Assembly (NCBI RefSeq): GCF_021497505.1
Contig: NZ_CP069349.1
Span: 1,827,001-1,891,000 of the forward strand
Direction: 5' to 3'
From: Turicibacter sp. TJ11
GTDB taxonomy: Bacteria > Bacillota_I > Bacilli_A > MOL361 > Turicibacteraceae
Length of the DNA stretch: 64,000 nt
This document shows, in pieces, positions 18,020 through 27,243 of this stretch (its first letter is position 1; every line of letters begins with the position of its first letter). The notes beneath the pieces were generated by a model. That model saw only the letters and a list, made by a program, of their open reading frames with translations. It was not told where the DNA came from and made no database searches. Position numbers and translations under genes: made by a program.

Positions 18020-18346
18020 TTATTCACTTTGTGTCATAAGTTCAATCCTAATTAATAACTCATTTAAGTGATCGCTATTTACATTATAAAAACTTCCCTC
18101 TTCATCTCGATAAAACCAATCAGCGTTTATATTTTCTACATTCGCTATAAGATCATATGAAGAATTCCAATGCATAAAAGTTTCGATTGATTTATTTAAA
18201 ATCAACTGTTGAAGACGTTGTTTTGACCATATATAAGATAAGACTAACTGTTCTATATTTTTTGAATCATCAACTAAACGATCAACAGCAATCTCTAACT
18301 CATCCTGTTCAATTAATGATTTGATTGTTTTTGTAATATTTTTCAT
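18020..18346 (-). CDS. Unknown small acidic protein
   Basis: I do not recognise this protein of about 108 residues. The start is the ATG at 18346, which follows AAAGGA by eight bases; the upstream ATG at 18370 has no ribosome site. It is predicted to be mostly helical, with an N-terminal helix and a Trp/Tyr/Asp-rich middle (HWNSSYDLIANVENINADWF). No signal peptide, membrane segment or cysteine is present. It is a single gene between the MerR regulator and rpmE, codon use like its neighbours. Confidence 0.6.
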   Translation of the reverse strand: MKNITKTIKSLIEQDELEIAVDRLVDDSKNIEQLVLSYIWSKQRLQQLILNKSIETFMHWNSSYDLIANVENINADWFYRDEEGSFYNVNSDHLNELLIRIELMTQSE

Positions 18347-18477
18347 TTTTTTATTCCTTTCAATGTTCATGAACTATTTTTAATAAGCTTTCTAATATAA
18401 TAGTTTTATTTTATACATTTTGTTCCTATATATACTAAATTCAGGTGCTTATTAAATAATTCACTTAAAAAGAATAA

Positions 18478-18507
18478 AAAAAACACCACACATAAGGTGG
18501 TGTTTTA
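18478..18507 (-). terminator. Terminator after rpmE
   Basis: AACACCAC and GTGGTGTT pair around a short loop, with T runs on the minus strand, directly after the rpmE stop. Confidence 0.75.
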
Positions 18508-18516
18508 AAATCAAAA

Positions 18517-18726
18517 CTATTTAGTGTTGATTCCGTATTTTTTGTTGAAGCGTTCGATACGTCCATCAGCTTGAGCGAATTTTTGACGTCCTGTGTAGAA
18601 TGGATGACAGTTTGAGCAAGTGTCAACACGAATTTCTTTCTTAACAGATCCGCTTTCGAATTCGTTTCCACAAGTTGTACATACTACGTTAATACGGTTG
18701 TATTCTGGATGGATTCCTTGTTTCAT
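18517..18726 (-). CDS. rpmE: 50S ribosomal protein L31
   Basis: The 69-residue protein is the zinc-binding form of L31: cysteines in VVCTTCGN and [12 protein letters not shown]. The ending FNKKYG is typical. The zinc form is the one made under zinc-replete conditions; a zinc-free paralogue, if any, is not in this window. A palindrome lies immediately upstream of its ribosome-binding site. Confidence 0.97.
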   Translation of the reverse strand: MKQGIHPEYNRINVVCTTCGNEFESGSVKKEIRVDTCSNCHPFYTGRQKFAQADGRIERFNKKYGINTK

Positions 18727-18746
18727 TCTAGTTCACTCCTTCGGCC

Positions 18747-18766
18747 CTGATTAGTTCTTTAATCAG
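18747..18766 (-). promoter_or_regulatory. Candidate L31 leader hairpin
   Basis: CTGATTA and TAATCAG pair around a six-base loop and end a few bases before the AAGGAGT ribosome site of rpmE. Autoregulatory leaders of L31 are known in Firmicutes, but this hairpin is too short to assign with confidence. Confidence 0.4.
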
Positions 18767-18907
18767 AGAAAGTCTATATATAACAATAGAATTATACTAA
18801 ATTTAAACTACTCGTGCAATAAAAACTTTCGGAATCATCAAATTAAAATTTAACATTTCATATAAAATTAGTTAAATATATGACGTATTTTATGATTTGA
18901 GTTTTTA

Positions 18908-20167
18908 TTATTCAGTTACCGTTTCACGCCAAACTTTAGCACCAATATTATTTAGTTTTTCTTCAATATTTGAGTAACCACGATCAATATGATATGTATT
19001 TCCGATTTCAGTTATACCTTCTGCAATTAAACCAGCGATGACTAATGACGCACCTGCACGTAAATCAGTTGCTTGAACGCGAGCTGCATGTAATTTCGTA
19101 GGTCCTTGAATAATAGCAGAATTTGCTTGAACTTTAATGTTAGCTCCCATTTTATTTAACTCAAAGCAGTTTTTAAAACGATCAGTATAAATTGTATCGG
19201 TTACCATTCCAACACCTGTTGCTTGTGTTAATAAAGTCACTAATGGTTGTTGTAAATCTGTTGCAAGTCCTGGATATGTACTTGTTTTAAAATCAACAGC
19301 TTTCATTTCTTTGCGACCACGTACAATCACATGATCCGCATGCACCTCAATATCTACACCCATCTCACGTAATTTTGCAATTAACGCTTCTAAATGATGA
19401 GGGATAATATTATCAATTTTGACTTCTTCACCCGCTACTGCGGCTAAAGTAATGTATGTTCCCGCTTCAATACGATCAGGAATAATCGCATGACGTGTTC
19501 CATGAAGTGATGACACTCCTTGAATACGGATTTCACCCGTCCCTGCTCCTTTGATTTTAGCTCCCATACTATTTAAAAGATTCGCTAAATCAATGATTTC
19601 TGGTTCTTTAGCCGCATTTTCAATCACAGTTGTTCCTTCGGCTTTAACAGCAGCTAACATAATATTAATGGTAGCTCCTACAGAGGCAAAATCTAAATAA
19701 ATTTTAGCACCTTTTAATTGTTCAGCTTTTAAGCGAATAGCCCCTGCTTCTTGTGTAATCGTTGCTCCTAACGCTTCAAATCCTTTTAAATGTAAATCAA
19801 TGGGACGTGGACCTAAGTAACATCCTCCTGGCATTCCAATGACTGCTTCTTTGAATTTTCCAAGTAGTGCTCCCATAAAGTAATATGAAGCACGTAATTT
19901 ATTAACAGCACCTTCTACTAACGGTGTATTGATTAAGTTTGTAGGATCTATAATTAACTCGTCATTATCTATTTCATATGTACCATTTAATTGCTCAATC
20001 ATCATACCTAGATGCTCAACATCAACAATTTGTGGAACACCTTCTAAAATAACTGAAGAATCAGCTAAAATGGCCGCAGGAATTAAAGCAACTGTACTAT
20101 TTTTAGCACTATCAATTCGGACAGTTCCATTTAATGGACGTCCTCCTTCTATTTTAATCACTTCCAT
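18908..20167 (-). CDS. murA: UDP-N-acetylglucosamine 1-carboxyvinyltransferase
   Basis: A 419-residue EPSP-synthase-fold enzyme for the first committed step of peptidoglycan synthesis. Lys22 (in DSAKNST) and the catalytic Cys116 in [12 protein letters not shown] are present; the cysteine implies fosfomycin sensitivity. Arg397-type residue lies in [14 protein letters not shown]. Firmicutes often have two copies; next to rpmE this corresponds to the MurAB/MurZ type. In Bacillus rho lies between them, but here there is none. Confidence 0.96.
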   Translation of the reverse strand: MEVIKIEGGRPLNGTVRIDSAKNSTVALIPAAILADSSVILEGVPQIVDVEHLGMMIEQLNGTYEIDNDELIIDPTNLINTPLVEGAVNKLRASYYFMGALLGKFKEAVIGMPGGCYLGPRPIDLHLKGFEALGATITQEAGAIRLKAEQLKGAKIYLDFASVGATINIMLAAVKAEGTTVIENAAKEPEIIDLANLLNSMGAKIKGAGTGEIRIQGVSSLHGTRHAIIPDRIEAGTYITLAAVAGEEVKIDNIIPHHLEALIAKLREMGVDIEVHADHVIVRGRKEMKAVDFKTSTYPGLATDLQQPLVTLLTQATGVGMVTDTIYTDRFKNCFELNKMGANIKVQANSAIIQGPTKLHAARVQATDLRAGASLVIAGLIAEGITEIGNTYHIDRGYSNIEEKLNNIGAKVWRETVTE

Positions 20168-20500
20168 CGACGCTCTTCCTTTCTGTTTTACAGCAATACC
20201 TATTGTATTATATCAAACTTTAGCCTAAGTTGTTAAAGATATTTTTACCTTTTATAGTGCTTAATACGCAAATTTTTCAAATTCTTATAATAATTAATTA
20301 TTTTTGCCCCATTCGACACGAAATCGCTTTTTATTTTCAATATTTTATCTATCAGTAAATCAGCTTTAAATAATAAAATAATTTTCAATTACAATAATCT
20401 CTAATTTATCTTAAAACACAACATCCATTTTTACCAATTATAACTTCAATCGGCTTTTTCTTTTCATCTATTGTCATTTACTGTAAAATATTAGATGTTA
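20168..20500. other. Divergent intergenic region between murA and the fumarase operon
   Basis: AT-rich, no reading frame. It must hold two divergent promoters. No known RNA switch was found. Confidence 0.4.
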
Positions 20501-20515
20501 GGAGGGAGTTCATTC

Positions 20516-21355
20516 ATGCGAAAACTTGAAGTATCAAGTCTAATCTCTAAGATTGAAGCCATGTGTATTGATGCAAACTATAATGTCAGTCCGACATTAA
20601 TGGACACGTTAAAACAAGCACAAAATAGTGAAACATCTGTACTTGGAAAAAATATTTTAAGCCAAATCATTAAAAATGATGAAATTGCTAAACAATCACA
20701 AGTTCCAATGTGTCAAGATACTGGAATTGCTGTTGTTTTTGTTGAAATCGGATCTAATCTTCAACTCATCGGAAATCTAGAAGAAGCAATTCATGAAGGA
20801 ATTCGACGCGGTTATGAAAAAGGTTATTTAAGAAAATCAGTCGTAAAGCATCCACTGAATCGTGTTAACACAAAAGATAATACACCTGCTATTATTCATT
20901 ATCAATGGACTGAGGGAGATCAACTTAAGATTACGCTTGCGCCTAAAGGTGCGGGAAGTGAAAACGTAAGTGCTGTTAGTATGTTAAAACCTTCAGATGG
21001 TTATGATGGTGTAAAAAAATTCGTCTTAGATACGATCTTAAAAGCGGGAGGAAATCCTTGTCCACCGATTATTGTCGGTGTCGGTATCGGCGGGAACTTT
21101 GAAAAATGCGCCCTTCTTTCAAAGCAAGCTTTAATGCGCCCAATAGACGATGTCTCATCCGATGACATCTGTGCTCGTCTTGAAAAAGAATTATTAACTG
21201 AAATCAATAACTTAAATATTGGACCAATGGGATTTGGCGGACAAACAACTGCTCTTGCGGTTAAAGTGAATGCCTATCCATGTCATATTGCTTCTTTACC
21301 TGTAGCTGTTAATATTCAATGTCATGCTTCACGACATGTGACAGAAATTTTTTAA
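20516..21355 (+). CDS. Class I fumarate hydratase, alpha subunit
   Basis: About 279 residues from the ATG at 20516, which follows AGGAGGGAG; the ATG at 20495 has no ribosome site. It belongs to the iron-sulfur hydro-lyase family (FumA/TtdA N-terminal part). Likely cluster cysteines are in [15 protein letters not shown] and NFEKCALLS. With the beta subunit it interconverts fumarate and malate. L-tartrate dehydratase has the same fold, so tartrate is an alternative substrate, but the malic enzyme downstream favours malate. Confidence 0.88.
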   Translation: MRKLEVSSLISKIEAMCIDANYNVSPTLMDTLKQAQNSETSVLGKNILSQIIKNDEIAKQSQVPMCQDTGIAVVFVEIGSNLQLIGNLEEAIHEGIRRGYEKGYLRKSVVKHPLNRVNTKDNTPAIIHYQWTEGDQLKITLAPKGAGSENVSAVSMLKPSDGYDGVKKFVLDTILKAGGNPCPPIIVGVGIGGNFEKCALLSKQALMRPIDDVSSDDICARLEKELLTEINNLNIGPMGFGGQTTALAVKVNAYPCHIASLPVAVNIQCHASRHVTEIF

Positions 21356-21364
21356 GGATAAAGG

Positions 21365-21901
21365 ATGAAGATGATGAAAATTAACTTACCGTTAACGAAA
21401 GAAATCGCAAAAACATTAAAAGCTGGGAATTTGATTAAATTATCTGGGGTTATTTATACAGCACGCGATGCCGCTCACAAACGATTAATTGAACGTCTTG
21501 AAGCTAATGAACCCTTACCATTTGATTTAAAGGATAGTATCATTTATTACGTTGGACCAACCCCTGAAAAACCAGGTGCTGTCATTGGATCAGCAGGACC
21601 AACGACGAGTTATCGAATGGACGCCTATACTCCTACACTTTTAGACTTAGGTTTAAGAGGGATGATTGGTAAAGGGCCTCGAAATTCACTTGTTATTGAT
21701 GCTATGAAACGTAACGATGCTGTTTATTTTGCCGCTGTTGGTGGTGCAGCAGCACTTCTTGCGTTACACATTAAAGAAGCAGAAGTTATTGCATTTGATG
21801 ATTTAGGAACTGAAGCGATTCGCCGCTTAGTTGTAGAAGATTTTCCTGTTATCGTCGCAACGGATTGTCATGGTAACAGTCTTTATTCAACTCAAAACTA
21901 A
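21365..21901 (+). CDS. Class I fumarate hydratase, beta subunit
   Basis: At 178 residues this is the C-terminal-type subunit (FumA C-terminal/TtdB): SGVIYTARDAAHKRL, YVGPTPEKPGAVIGSAGPTT and GKGP are conserved substrate-binding segments. It follows the alpha subunit by nine bases, showing co-translation. The start is among several close ATGs; the one at 21365 is kept because AAGG precedes it. Confidence 0.9.
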   Translation: MKMMKINLPLTKEIAKTLKAGNLIKLSGVIYTARDAAHKRLIERLEANEPLPFDLKDSIIYYVGPTPEKPGAVIGSAGPTTSYRMDAYTPTLLDLGLRGMIGKGPRNSLVIDAMKRNDAVYFAAVGGAAALLALHIKEAEVIAFDDLGTEAIRRLVVEDFPVIVATDCHGNSLYSTQN

Positions 21902-21927
21902 TTGTAAAACTATTTGGAGGATAGATT

Positions 21928-23112
21928 ATGGATGTTTTTGAACAATCATTAGAGTTACACGCAAAGGCTCGTGGAAAAATCGAGATTCATTCTAAAGTTA
22001 AAGTAGAGTCAAAAGAAGATTTAAGCTTAGCTTACTCTCCTGGAGTTGCAGAGCCTTGTCGTGCCATTGCTTCTAATGAAGACGACGTATACACTTACAC
22101 AAGTAAAGGAAACATGGTCGCTGTTATTACTGACGGTTCTGCTGTATTAGGACTTGGAAACATTGGTCCTAAAGCTGCTTTACCTGTTATGGAAGGAAAA
22201 TCTATCTTATTAAAACAATTTGCAGGAGTGGACTCTTTCCCCCTTTGTTTAGATACTCAAGATCCTGAACTTATTATTCAAACTTGTAAATTGTTAGCCC
22301 CATCTCTTGGTGGAATTAATTTAGAAGATATCTCAGCTCCTCGCTGTGTTGAAATTGAACGTCGTCTCATTGAAGAGATGGATATTCCAGTTTTTCATGA
22401 CGATCAACACGGAACAGCTATCGTAGTCAGTGCAGCTTTAATCAATGCTTGTAAATTAACGGATCGTAAACTAGAAGATTTAAAGATAGTAGTTAGTGGA
22501 ACCGGTGCAGCGGGAAGTTCGATTATTAAAATGTTAAATCAATTAGGTGTTAAAAATATTATCGGATATAATATTGATGGAATTGTTCATCGCGACAAAA
22601 TGGAACGTTATGATTTCTTAACAAAAGAATTAGTTGAAATGACAAATCCGGATAACTTCATTGGAGACGATACTCTAGCCTCTGCTTTAGTTGGAGCTGA
22701 TGTATTTATCGGAGTTTCGGTTGCAAACATTGTGACTCAAGAGATGGTTCGTTCAATGAATAAAGATCCATTCATCTTTGCGATGGCTAATCCAAATCCA
22801 GAGATTATGCCAGAAGATGCTTTGGAAGGTGGGGCTTTAGTCGTTGGAACGGGACGCTCTGATTTTCCAAATCAAATTAATAACGTGTTAGCATTCCCAG
22901 GTATTTTTAGAGGCGCTTTAGATGCCCGTGCAACGAAAATTAATGAAGAAATGAAATTAGCGGCAGCTATGGCAATCGCTTCATGTGTTCCTGAAGAAGA
23001 ACTACGTGCAGATTTCATTATTCCTTCACCATTTGATCCAAAAGTAGCTGAACGTGTGGCAGATGCAGTCAAAGAGATTGCAAAGAAAACTGGCGTATCT
23101 CGCTTAGCATAA
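21928..23112 (+). CDS. Malic enzyme (NAD-type)
   Basis: The 394-residue short bacterial malic enzyme has the malate site SLAYSPGVAEPCR, the metal site in VFHDDQHGTAIV and the Rossmann motif VSGTGAAGSSI. It makes pyruvate, CO2 and a reduced nicotinamide from malate. The residue pattern after beta-2 (GYNIDG) suggests NAD rather than NADP, but that is not certain. As third gene after the two fumarase subunits it allows fumarate to malate to pyruvate conversion. Confidence 0.93.
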   Translation: MDVFEQSLELHAKARGKIEIHSKVKVESKEDLSLAYSPGVAEPCRAIASNEDDVYTYTSKGNMVAVITDGSAVLGLGNIGPKAALPVMEGKSILLKQFAGVDSFPLCLDTQDPELIIQTCKLLAPSLGGINLEDISAPRCVEIERRLIEEMDIPVFHDDQHGTAIVVSAALINACKLTDRKLEDLKIVVSGTGAAGSSIIKMLNQLGVKNIIGYNIDGIVHRDKMERYDFLTKELVEMTNPDNFIGDDTLASALVGADVFIGVSVANIVTQEMVRSMNKDPFIFAMANPNPEIMPEDALEGGALVVGTGRSDFPNQINNVLAFPGIFRGALDARATKINEEMKLAAAMAIASCVPEEELRADFIIPSPFDPKVAERVADAVKEIAKKTGVSRLA

Positions 23113-23470
23113 GATTTTCTTATCTTATATCTATGAAAAGTTTTTTAATAAGAAGAAAAGCAATACGATAATTCGCATTAGTTTCAGTTTTAGAATGAAA
23201 AAAAGTAAATTACATCATTTTTTACTTATAAAATTTTAATAAAATATCTATTACTTGTTAAAGTAGAATAGTTATTAAAATTACAATAAAAAATGCAGTT
23301 ATTATAAACTGCATTTTTTTGTTGTAAAAGCTATTTATAGTATTATACTTGATGCTTTAAAAATAATTCATTGTTCTAATCTCTTCTAAGTAATAGCGAG
23401 GATGCAAGGTATTTCCGCGGCAATAATCGTTAAAAATTCCCTTTTGATATAAAATATAAATAATCTTACA
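23113..23470. other. Intergenic stretch with operon terminator
   Basis: Apart from the terminator at 23291-23320 this is AT-rich spacer without a reading frame. The second half should carry the promoter of the VanZ-like gene. Confidence 0.4.
23291..23320 (+). terminator. Terminator of the fumarase-malic enzyme operon
   Basis: AAATGCAGTT and AACTGCATTT pair around ATTATA, followed by a T run. Confidence 0.75.
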
Positions 23471-23488
23471 AAAAAGGAGGAACTATTT

Positions 23489-24022
23489 GTGTTAGCTAAT
23501 TATTTAGACAGAGGCTTTCCAACTTTTTTTTATGGTATTATACTCGCCATAGTGATGATTCCGTTATTTTTAGGAGTAAAGATTCTACTGGGTAAAAAGA
23601 ATTCTATTACACCTTTAAATACGATCGCTGAGGTAGCTTGGGTGGCAATTGTTCTATCTATTCTTTCGATTACAGGAATCCTCGGTGGCCAATTCGGAAC
23701 TACTTCTTTGATAGAAGGTACTGCTGTTATTAGCTTTGATTTCTTAGCAGAAGGATTAAGTACGGCTACTATTTTAAATATTATCTTATTCATTCCATTT
23801 GGATTTCTTTCTGCTATTGTCTTTAAAAGAAGTCAAACAAAGTGGATTTACGGTATTTTAATAGGTCTTTTATTTACGTCTCTAATTGAATTCCTTCAAA
23901 CGTTTACTGGACGATTTGTTCAAATTGACGATATTATTATGAACACCCTTGGTACATATCTTGGGTATACGTTATGTATCTATGGATTAAAATTTAAACC
24001 ATTGAAACGAATCACTGATTAA
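23489..24022 (+). CDS. VanZ-like membrane protein
   Basis: A 177-residue protein with five or so membrane segments. It ends with the VanZ signature: NIILFIPFGFL, then SLIEFLQTFTGRFVQIDD and NTLGTYLGY. The GTG start at 23489 has a good GGAGG site. VanZ gives low teicoplanin resistance in enterococci, but most VanZ-like proteins have no known role. It stands alone, so no resistance function should be assumed. Confidence 0.85.
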   Translation: MLANYLDRGFPTFFYGIILAIVMIPLFLGVKILLGKKNSITPLNTIAEVAWVAIVLSILSITGILGGQFGTTSLIEGTAVISFDFLAEGLSTATILNIILFIPFGFLSAIVFKRSQTKWIYGILIGLLFTSLIEFLQTFTGRFVQIDDIIMNTLGTYLGYTLCIYGLKFKPLKRITD

Positions 24023-24116
24023 TAGCCTTTTAATCTCATTAGTAGAGAATTAAATGATGATTTTGATTCTACTTCAATTTTACTAAACTCAACCCCTAAT
24101 TTATTCTTATCATAAT

Positions 24117-24143
24117 AAAAGCTCGTCTAATTGACGAGCTTTT
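24117..24143. terminator. Bidirectional terminator
   Basis: AAAAGCTCGTC and GACGAGCTTTT pair around TAATT, between the convergent VanZ-like and yfcE genes, touching the latter's stop. Confidence 0.8.
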
Positions 24144-24690
24144 ATTTTAAGTTAATCTCTTTGTAAACTTTTCCATCAAAAGTTTTTACTTTGAATGAAT
24201 CATGATCTATCACTCCATATGAGTTCGGATGATTTTCTTTAGGTAAAGTTGTTGATCCTGGATTTAACATGTAGACTCCGTCTTGCTGTTTTAATACCGG
24301 TACATGAATATGACCAAAAATAAATACATCACCTTCGACTAGCGAACTCGGAAGTTTTGCATCATTATAAAGATGACCGTGAGATACCATTAGCTTTCTA
24401 TTTTTTAATGGAATGATATTATAGTCAGCCATCATAGGAAATTCTAGTACCATTTGATCGACTTCACTATCACAGTTTCCACGAATGGCAATAATTTTAT
24501 CTTTCACGCTGTTTAATAACTTAATTACAATCTGTGGATTATAATCTTGTGGCAGTGGATTTCTTGGTCCATGATACAATAAATCTCCAAGTAACACTAA
24601 ATAATCAGCTTTCTCTTCTTCAAAACGTTCTAACACTTTTTTAGCCCAATAAGCTGATCCATGAATATCTGAGGCAAACATTAATTTCAT
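24142..24690 (-). CDS. yfcE: YfcE-family phosphodiesterase
   Basis: About 182 residues from the ATG at 24690, eight bases after GGGAG. The calcineurin-like metal motifs are complete: FASDIHGS, LLGDLLYHGP, IRGNCDSE, VSHGH and FGHIH. The closest well-known relative, E. coli YfcE, cleaves phosphodiesters in vitro; its natural substrate is unknown. It is a single gene. Confidence 0.88.
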   Translation of the reverse strand: MKLMFASDIHGSAYWAKKVLERFEEEKADYLVLLGDLLYHGPRNPLPQDYNPQIVIKLLNSVKDKIIAIRGNCDSEVDQMVLEFPMMADYNIIPLKNRKLMVSHGHLYNDAKLPSSLVEGDVFIFGHIHVPVLKQQDGVYMLNPGSTTLPKENHPNSYGVIDHDSFKVKTFDGKVYKEINLK

Positions 24691-24928
24691 CGATTTCACT
24701 CCCTATTTTATGTCTATCTTTATTATAACAAGAAGTCCTGATGATTTACTCTTTTTTAAGAAAAAAGCCTAATATTTTAGTCATTTAAAGAATCATAAAA
24801 AAAAAAACCCCAGTAGAACTGGTGGTTTTCTCTGCGGCTGAAAGCCTTTGTTACCGGCCAGGGCCAAAGGCCCTCTGAATCGGTTTCCCTTCTGCACCAC
24901 TTTTACTCACCGATCCTAAAAGGATCTC

Positions 24929-25402
24929 TTATTTTTTCTTTGGATTTTTTTGTCCTGTAAATGGATCATATTCTTCAAATAATGTTAACTGATCTGCTAT
25001 CTGATCTTCTCGAAGTTGATCTCTGATGTATTGTTCTATTCTCTGTCTATTCCTGCCTACTGTATCGACATAATATCCTCGGTACCAAAATTTTCGATTT
25101 CCATATCGATACTTTAAATGGGCATGTCTATCAAAAATCATTAAGCTACTTTTTCCTTTTAAATAGCCCATAAATGCCGATACACTCAATTTTTGAGGAA
25201 TACTTATTAACCTATGAATATGATCACGACATGCATTTGCTTCGATAATTTCTACACCTTTTCTTTGACAGAGTTCTCTAATGATTTGTCCAATACTCGC
25301 TTTATATTTTCCATAAATAGCTTGTCTTCTATATTTTGGCGCAAACACTAGATGATATTTACAATTCCAAGTTGTATGTGCTAAACTGTTGTTGTCCTTC
25401 AT
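24929..25402 (-). CDS. tnpA: IS200/IS605 transposase TnpA
   Basis: The 157-residue Y1 HUH transposase has the metal-binding HIH in CRDHIHRLIS and the catalytic tyrosine probably in IEQYIRDQLRED. HLVFAPKYRRQAIYG and KFWYRGYYVDTVG are conserved family segments. It moves the element as single-stranded DNA. It appears intact. Its ribosome site is buried in a hairpin (25407-25470), a known way of keeping TnpA low. Confidence 0.95.
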   Translation of the reverse strand: MKDNNSLAHTTWNCKYHLVFAPKYRRQAIYGKYKASIGQIIRELCQRKGVEIIEANACRDHIHRLISIPQKLSVSAFMGYLKGKSSLMIFDRHAHLKYRYGNRKFWYRGYYVDTVGRNRQRIEQYIRDQLREDQIADQLTLFEEYDPFTGQKNPKKK

Positions 25403-25406
25403 GGAT

Positions 25407-25470
25407 AAACCTCCTAATGTATTAATAAAGTGGTCGGGAAACCTTTTTTATCTTATACATTAGGAGGTTT
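25407..25470 (-). promoter_or_regulatory. Hairpin covering the tnpA ribosome-binding site
   Basis: The sequence CCTCCTAATGTAT at 25410-25422 is complementary to ATACATTAGGAGG at 25455-25467. In the tnpA mRNA the AGGAGG next to the start is therefore paired. IS200 tnpA is repressed this way. Confidence 0.75.
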
Positions 25471-25540
25471 TTTTATATTTATTACCACGCTAAAAGCTTT
25501 TTAGAACCACCCGCATAGCAGGTGGTTTTCATTTATACAA

Positions 25541-25581
25541 AAAAAGATGGATACTCCTATTTTTAGGTTATCCATCTTTTT
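25541..25581 (-). terminator. Terminator after glnA
   Basis: AAAAAGATGGATA pairs with TATCCATCTTTTT over a loop of about 15 bases. The IS200 element lies just beyond it. Confidence 0.75.
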
Positions 25582-25667
25582 TATTAACTCACTCTTCTGC
25601 TTCCCCTCAGAAGAGTAACAGACTTTATGTTATACTCCCTAACTGTCTAATTAATTATATATACAAA

Positions 25668-27008
25668 TTATAACAAGCTCATGTAACGTTTTAATTCCCA
25701 ATCATGAACAGCTAAACGATACTCATCGTATTCTGCATGTTTAGCTTCAACAAATTTTTCAAAAATATGATTTCCTAACGCATTTTTAATGACTTCATCT
25801 TGTTCTAATAACATTAAAGCTTCTGATAATGTTCCTGGTAAAGCTGTAATTGAATGTGCATCTAATTCTTCTTGAGTCATTTCAAAAATATTTTCCTCAA
25901 CTGATGCAGGAGGCGTTAATTTATTTTTAATTCCATCAAGTCCTGCTGATAAAATAGCAGCTAATGCTAAGTATGGATTCGCTGATGGATCAACTGAACG
26001 TACTTCTAAGCGGGTTCCCATTCCACGAGATGCCGGTACACGTACTAATGGTGAACGATTAGATGGTGACCATGCCACGTAAACTGGTGCCTCATAACCT
26101 GGTGTTAAACGTTTATAAGAGTTAACTGTTGGATTAGAGATTGCTGTAAAATGACGAACATGTTTTAAAATTCCCGCCATGAAATGATAAGCTGTTTCAC
26201 TTAATTTTAATTCTCCCTCAGGATCATAGAACGCATTTGATCCATCTTCGTTAAATAAAGAGACATTACAGTGCATTCCTGAACCATTAATTCCTGCAAT
26301 TGGTTTTGGCATAAATGTTGCATATAATCCATGTTTACGTGCAATTGATTTTACAACTAATTTAAATGTTTGGATTTTATCACATGCCGCTAATACATCA
26401 TCATATTTGAAGTCAATTTCATGTTGACCTGGAGCAACTTCATGGTGAGATGCCTCGATTTCAAATCCTAATCTTTCAAGTTCAATGACAATATCACGAC
26501 GGCAGTTTTCTGCTAAGTCTAATGGTGCAAAATCAAAGTATCCACCATGATCATTTAATTCTCTTGTTGGCATTCCGTTTTCATCTAATTTAAATAAGAA
26601 GAATTCAGCCTCTGGCCCTAAGTTAAACTTAGCAAATCCTAACTCTTTCATTTCTCCTAAAACACGGCGTAAATTAGAGCGTGGATCCCCAGCAAATGGT
26701 GTTCCATCAACATTATAAACATCACAAATTAAGCGTGCAATTTTCGCTTCTCCTGGTGTCCAAGGGAAGATTAACCATGTGCTTAAGTCTGGATATAAAT
26801 GCATATCACTTTCTTGAATACGCGTAAATCCTTCAATTGATGATCCATCAAACATCATTTGATTATTTAATGCTTTTTCTAATTGAGATAAAGGAATTTC
26901 AACATTTTTAACAACCCCAAATAAGTCCGTAAACATTAAACGAATAAAGTTTACCCCTTCTTCATGTGCATTACGTAAGATTTCCTCTTTTGTTAAGTTT
27001 ACCATCAT
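25668..27008 (-). CDS. glnA: Glutamine synthetase, type I
   Basis: About 446 residues from ATG 27008, which follows GAGGAGGAG. Signature segments are present: [39 protein letters not shown] and RSPLVRVPA. It joins ammonia and glutamate to glutamine. The adenylylation-site tyrosine region of the beta type is not evident, so it is likely a GS-I-alpha enzyme as in other Firmicutes. The leader carries an ANTAR-target RNA and terminator, and the gene just upstream encodes an ANTAR protein, so synthesis is probably controlled by antitermination. Confidence 0.98.
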   Translation of the reverse strand: MMVNLTKEEILRNAHEEGVNFIRLMFTDLFGVVKNVEIPLSQLEKALNNQMMFDGSSIEGFTRIQESDMHLYPDLSTWLIFPWTPGEAKIARLICDVYNVDGTPFAGDPRSNLRRVLGEMKELGFAKFNLGPEAEFFLFKLDENGMPTRELNDHGGYFDFAPLDLAENCRRDIVIELERLGFEIEASHHEVAPGQHEIDFKYDDVLAACDKIQTFKLVVKSIARKHGLYATFMPKPIAGINGSGMHCNVSLFNEDGSNAFYDPEGELKLSETAYHFMAGILKHVRHFTAISNPTVNSYKRLTPGYEAPVYVAWSPSNRSPLVRVPASRGMGTRLEVRSVDPSANPYLALAAILSAGLDGIKNKLTPPASVEENIFEMTQEELDAHSITALPGTLSEALMLLEQDEVIKNALGNHIFEKFVEAKHAEYDEYRLAVHDWELKRYMSLL

Positions 27009-27101
27009 GACACTCCTCCTCATCATTCACAATGAATGATATTTCTCTGATGAATCGATGCCTATCTTCCTTTTTTTAATTAAATCTACAAAGATCAAAT
27101 C

Positions 27102-27153
27102 AAAAAAAGGCTCATTAAACAAGTGTTAAACTTAACACGCTGTTTAATGAACC
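27102..27153 (-). terminator. Leader terminator of glnA
   Basis: On the minus strand GGTTCATTAAACA (27153-27141) pairs with TGTTTAATGAGCC (27121-27109) with one wobble; an inner GTGTTAA/TTAACAC stem tops it, and seven Ts follow. It ends about 94 bases before the glnA start. Its 5' arm overlaps the second ANTAR hairpin. Confidence 0.9.
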
Positions 27154-27206
27154 CCATTGTTCACATCGAATCGTTAAATTATTATTTTATAAAGACGCCG
27201 TTGTCT
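27148..27206 (-). promoter_or_regulatory. ANTAR-target RNA (two hexaloop hairpins) in the glnA leader
   Basis: Hairpin P1 is AGAC-AACGGC-GTCT (27206-27193) and P2 is TGAAC-AATGGG-GTTCA (27163-27148). Both have six-base loops with A first and G fourth, the signature bound by ANTAR proteins such as EutV. P2 shares bases with the terminator stem, so binding would prevent termination. The linker is 29 bases. Confidence 0.9.
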
Positions 27207-27214
27207 ATATTTCC

Positions 27215-27243
27215 ATTATATGTTATTTTTTATTAAAAATCAA
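27215..27243 (-). promoter_or_regulatory. glnA promoter
   Basis: On the minus strand TTGATT (27243-27238), 17-base spacer, TATAAT (27220-27215). The -35 directly follows the stop codon of the ANTAR gene. Transcription would begin near 27208, right at hairpin P1. Confidence 0.85.

Larger units (their letters stand above)
24804..25530 (-). mobile_element. IS200/IS605-type element with tnpA only
   Basis: The element has one small HUH transposase and no tnpB. Both ends carry imperfect subterminal hairpins typical of this class: AAACCCCAGT/ACTGGTGGTTT with a bulge (about 24806-24829) and AACCACC/GGTGGTT (about 25505-25527). It sits between the glnA terminator and yfcE and harms no gene. Exact cleavage sites were not determined. 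Confidence 0.8.

Noticed and set aside
18465-18671. Minus-strand frame of 68 codons overlapping rpmE
   Set aside because: Out-of-frame shadow of the L31 gene.
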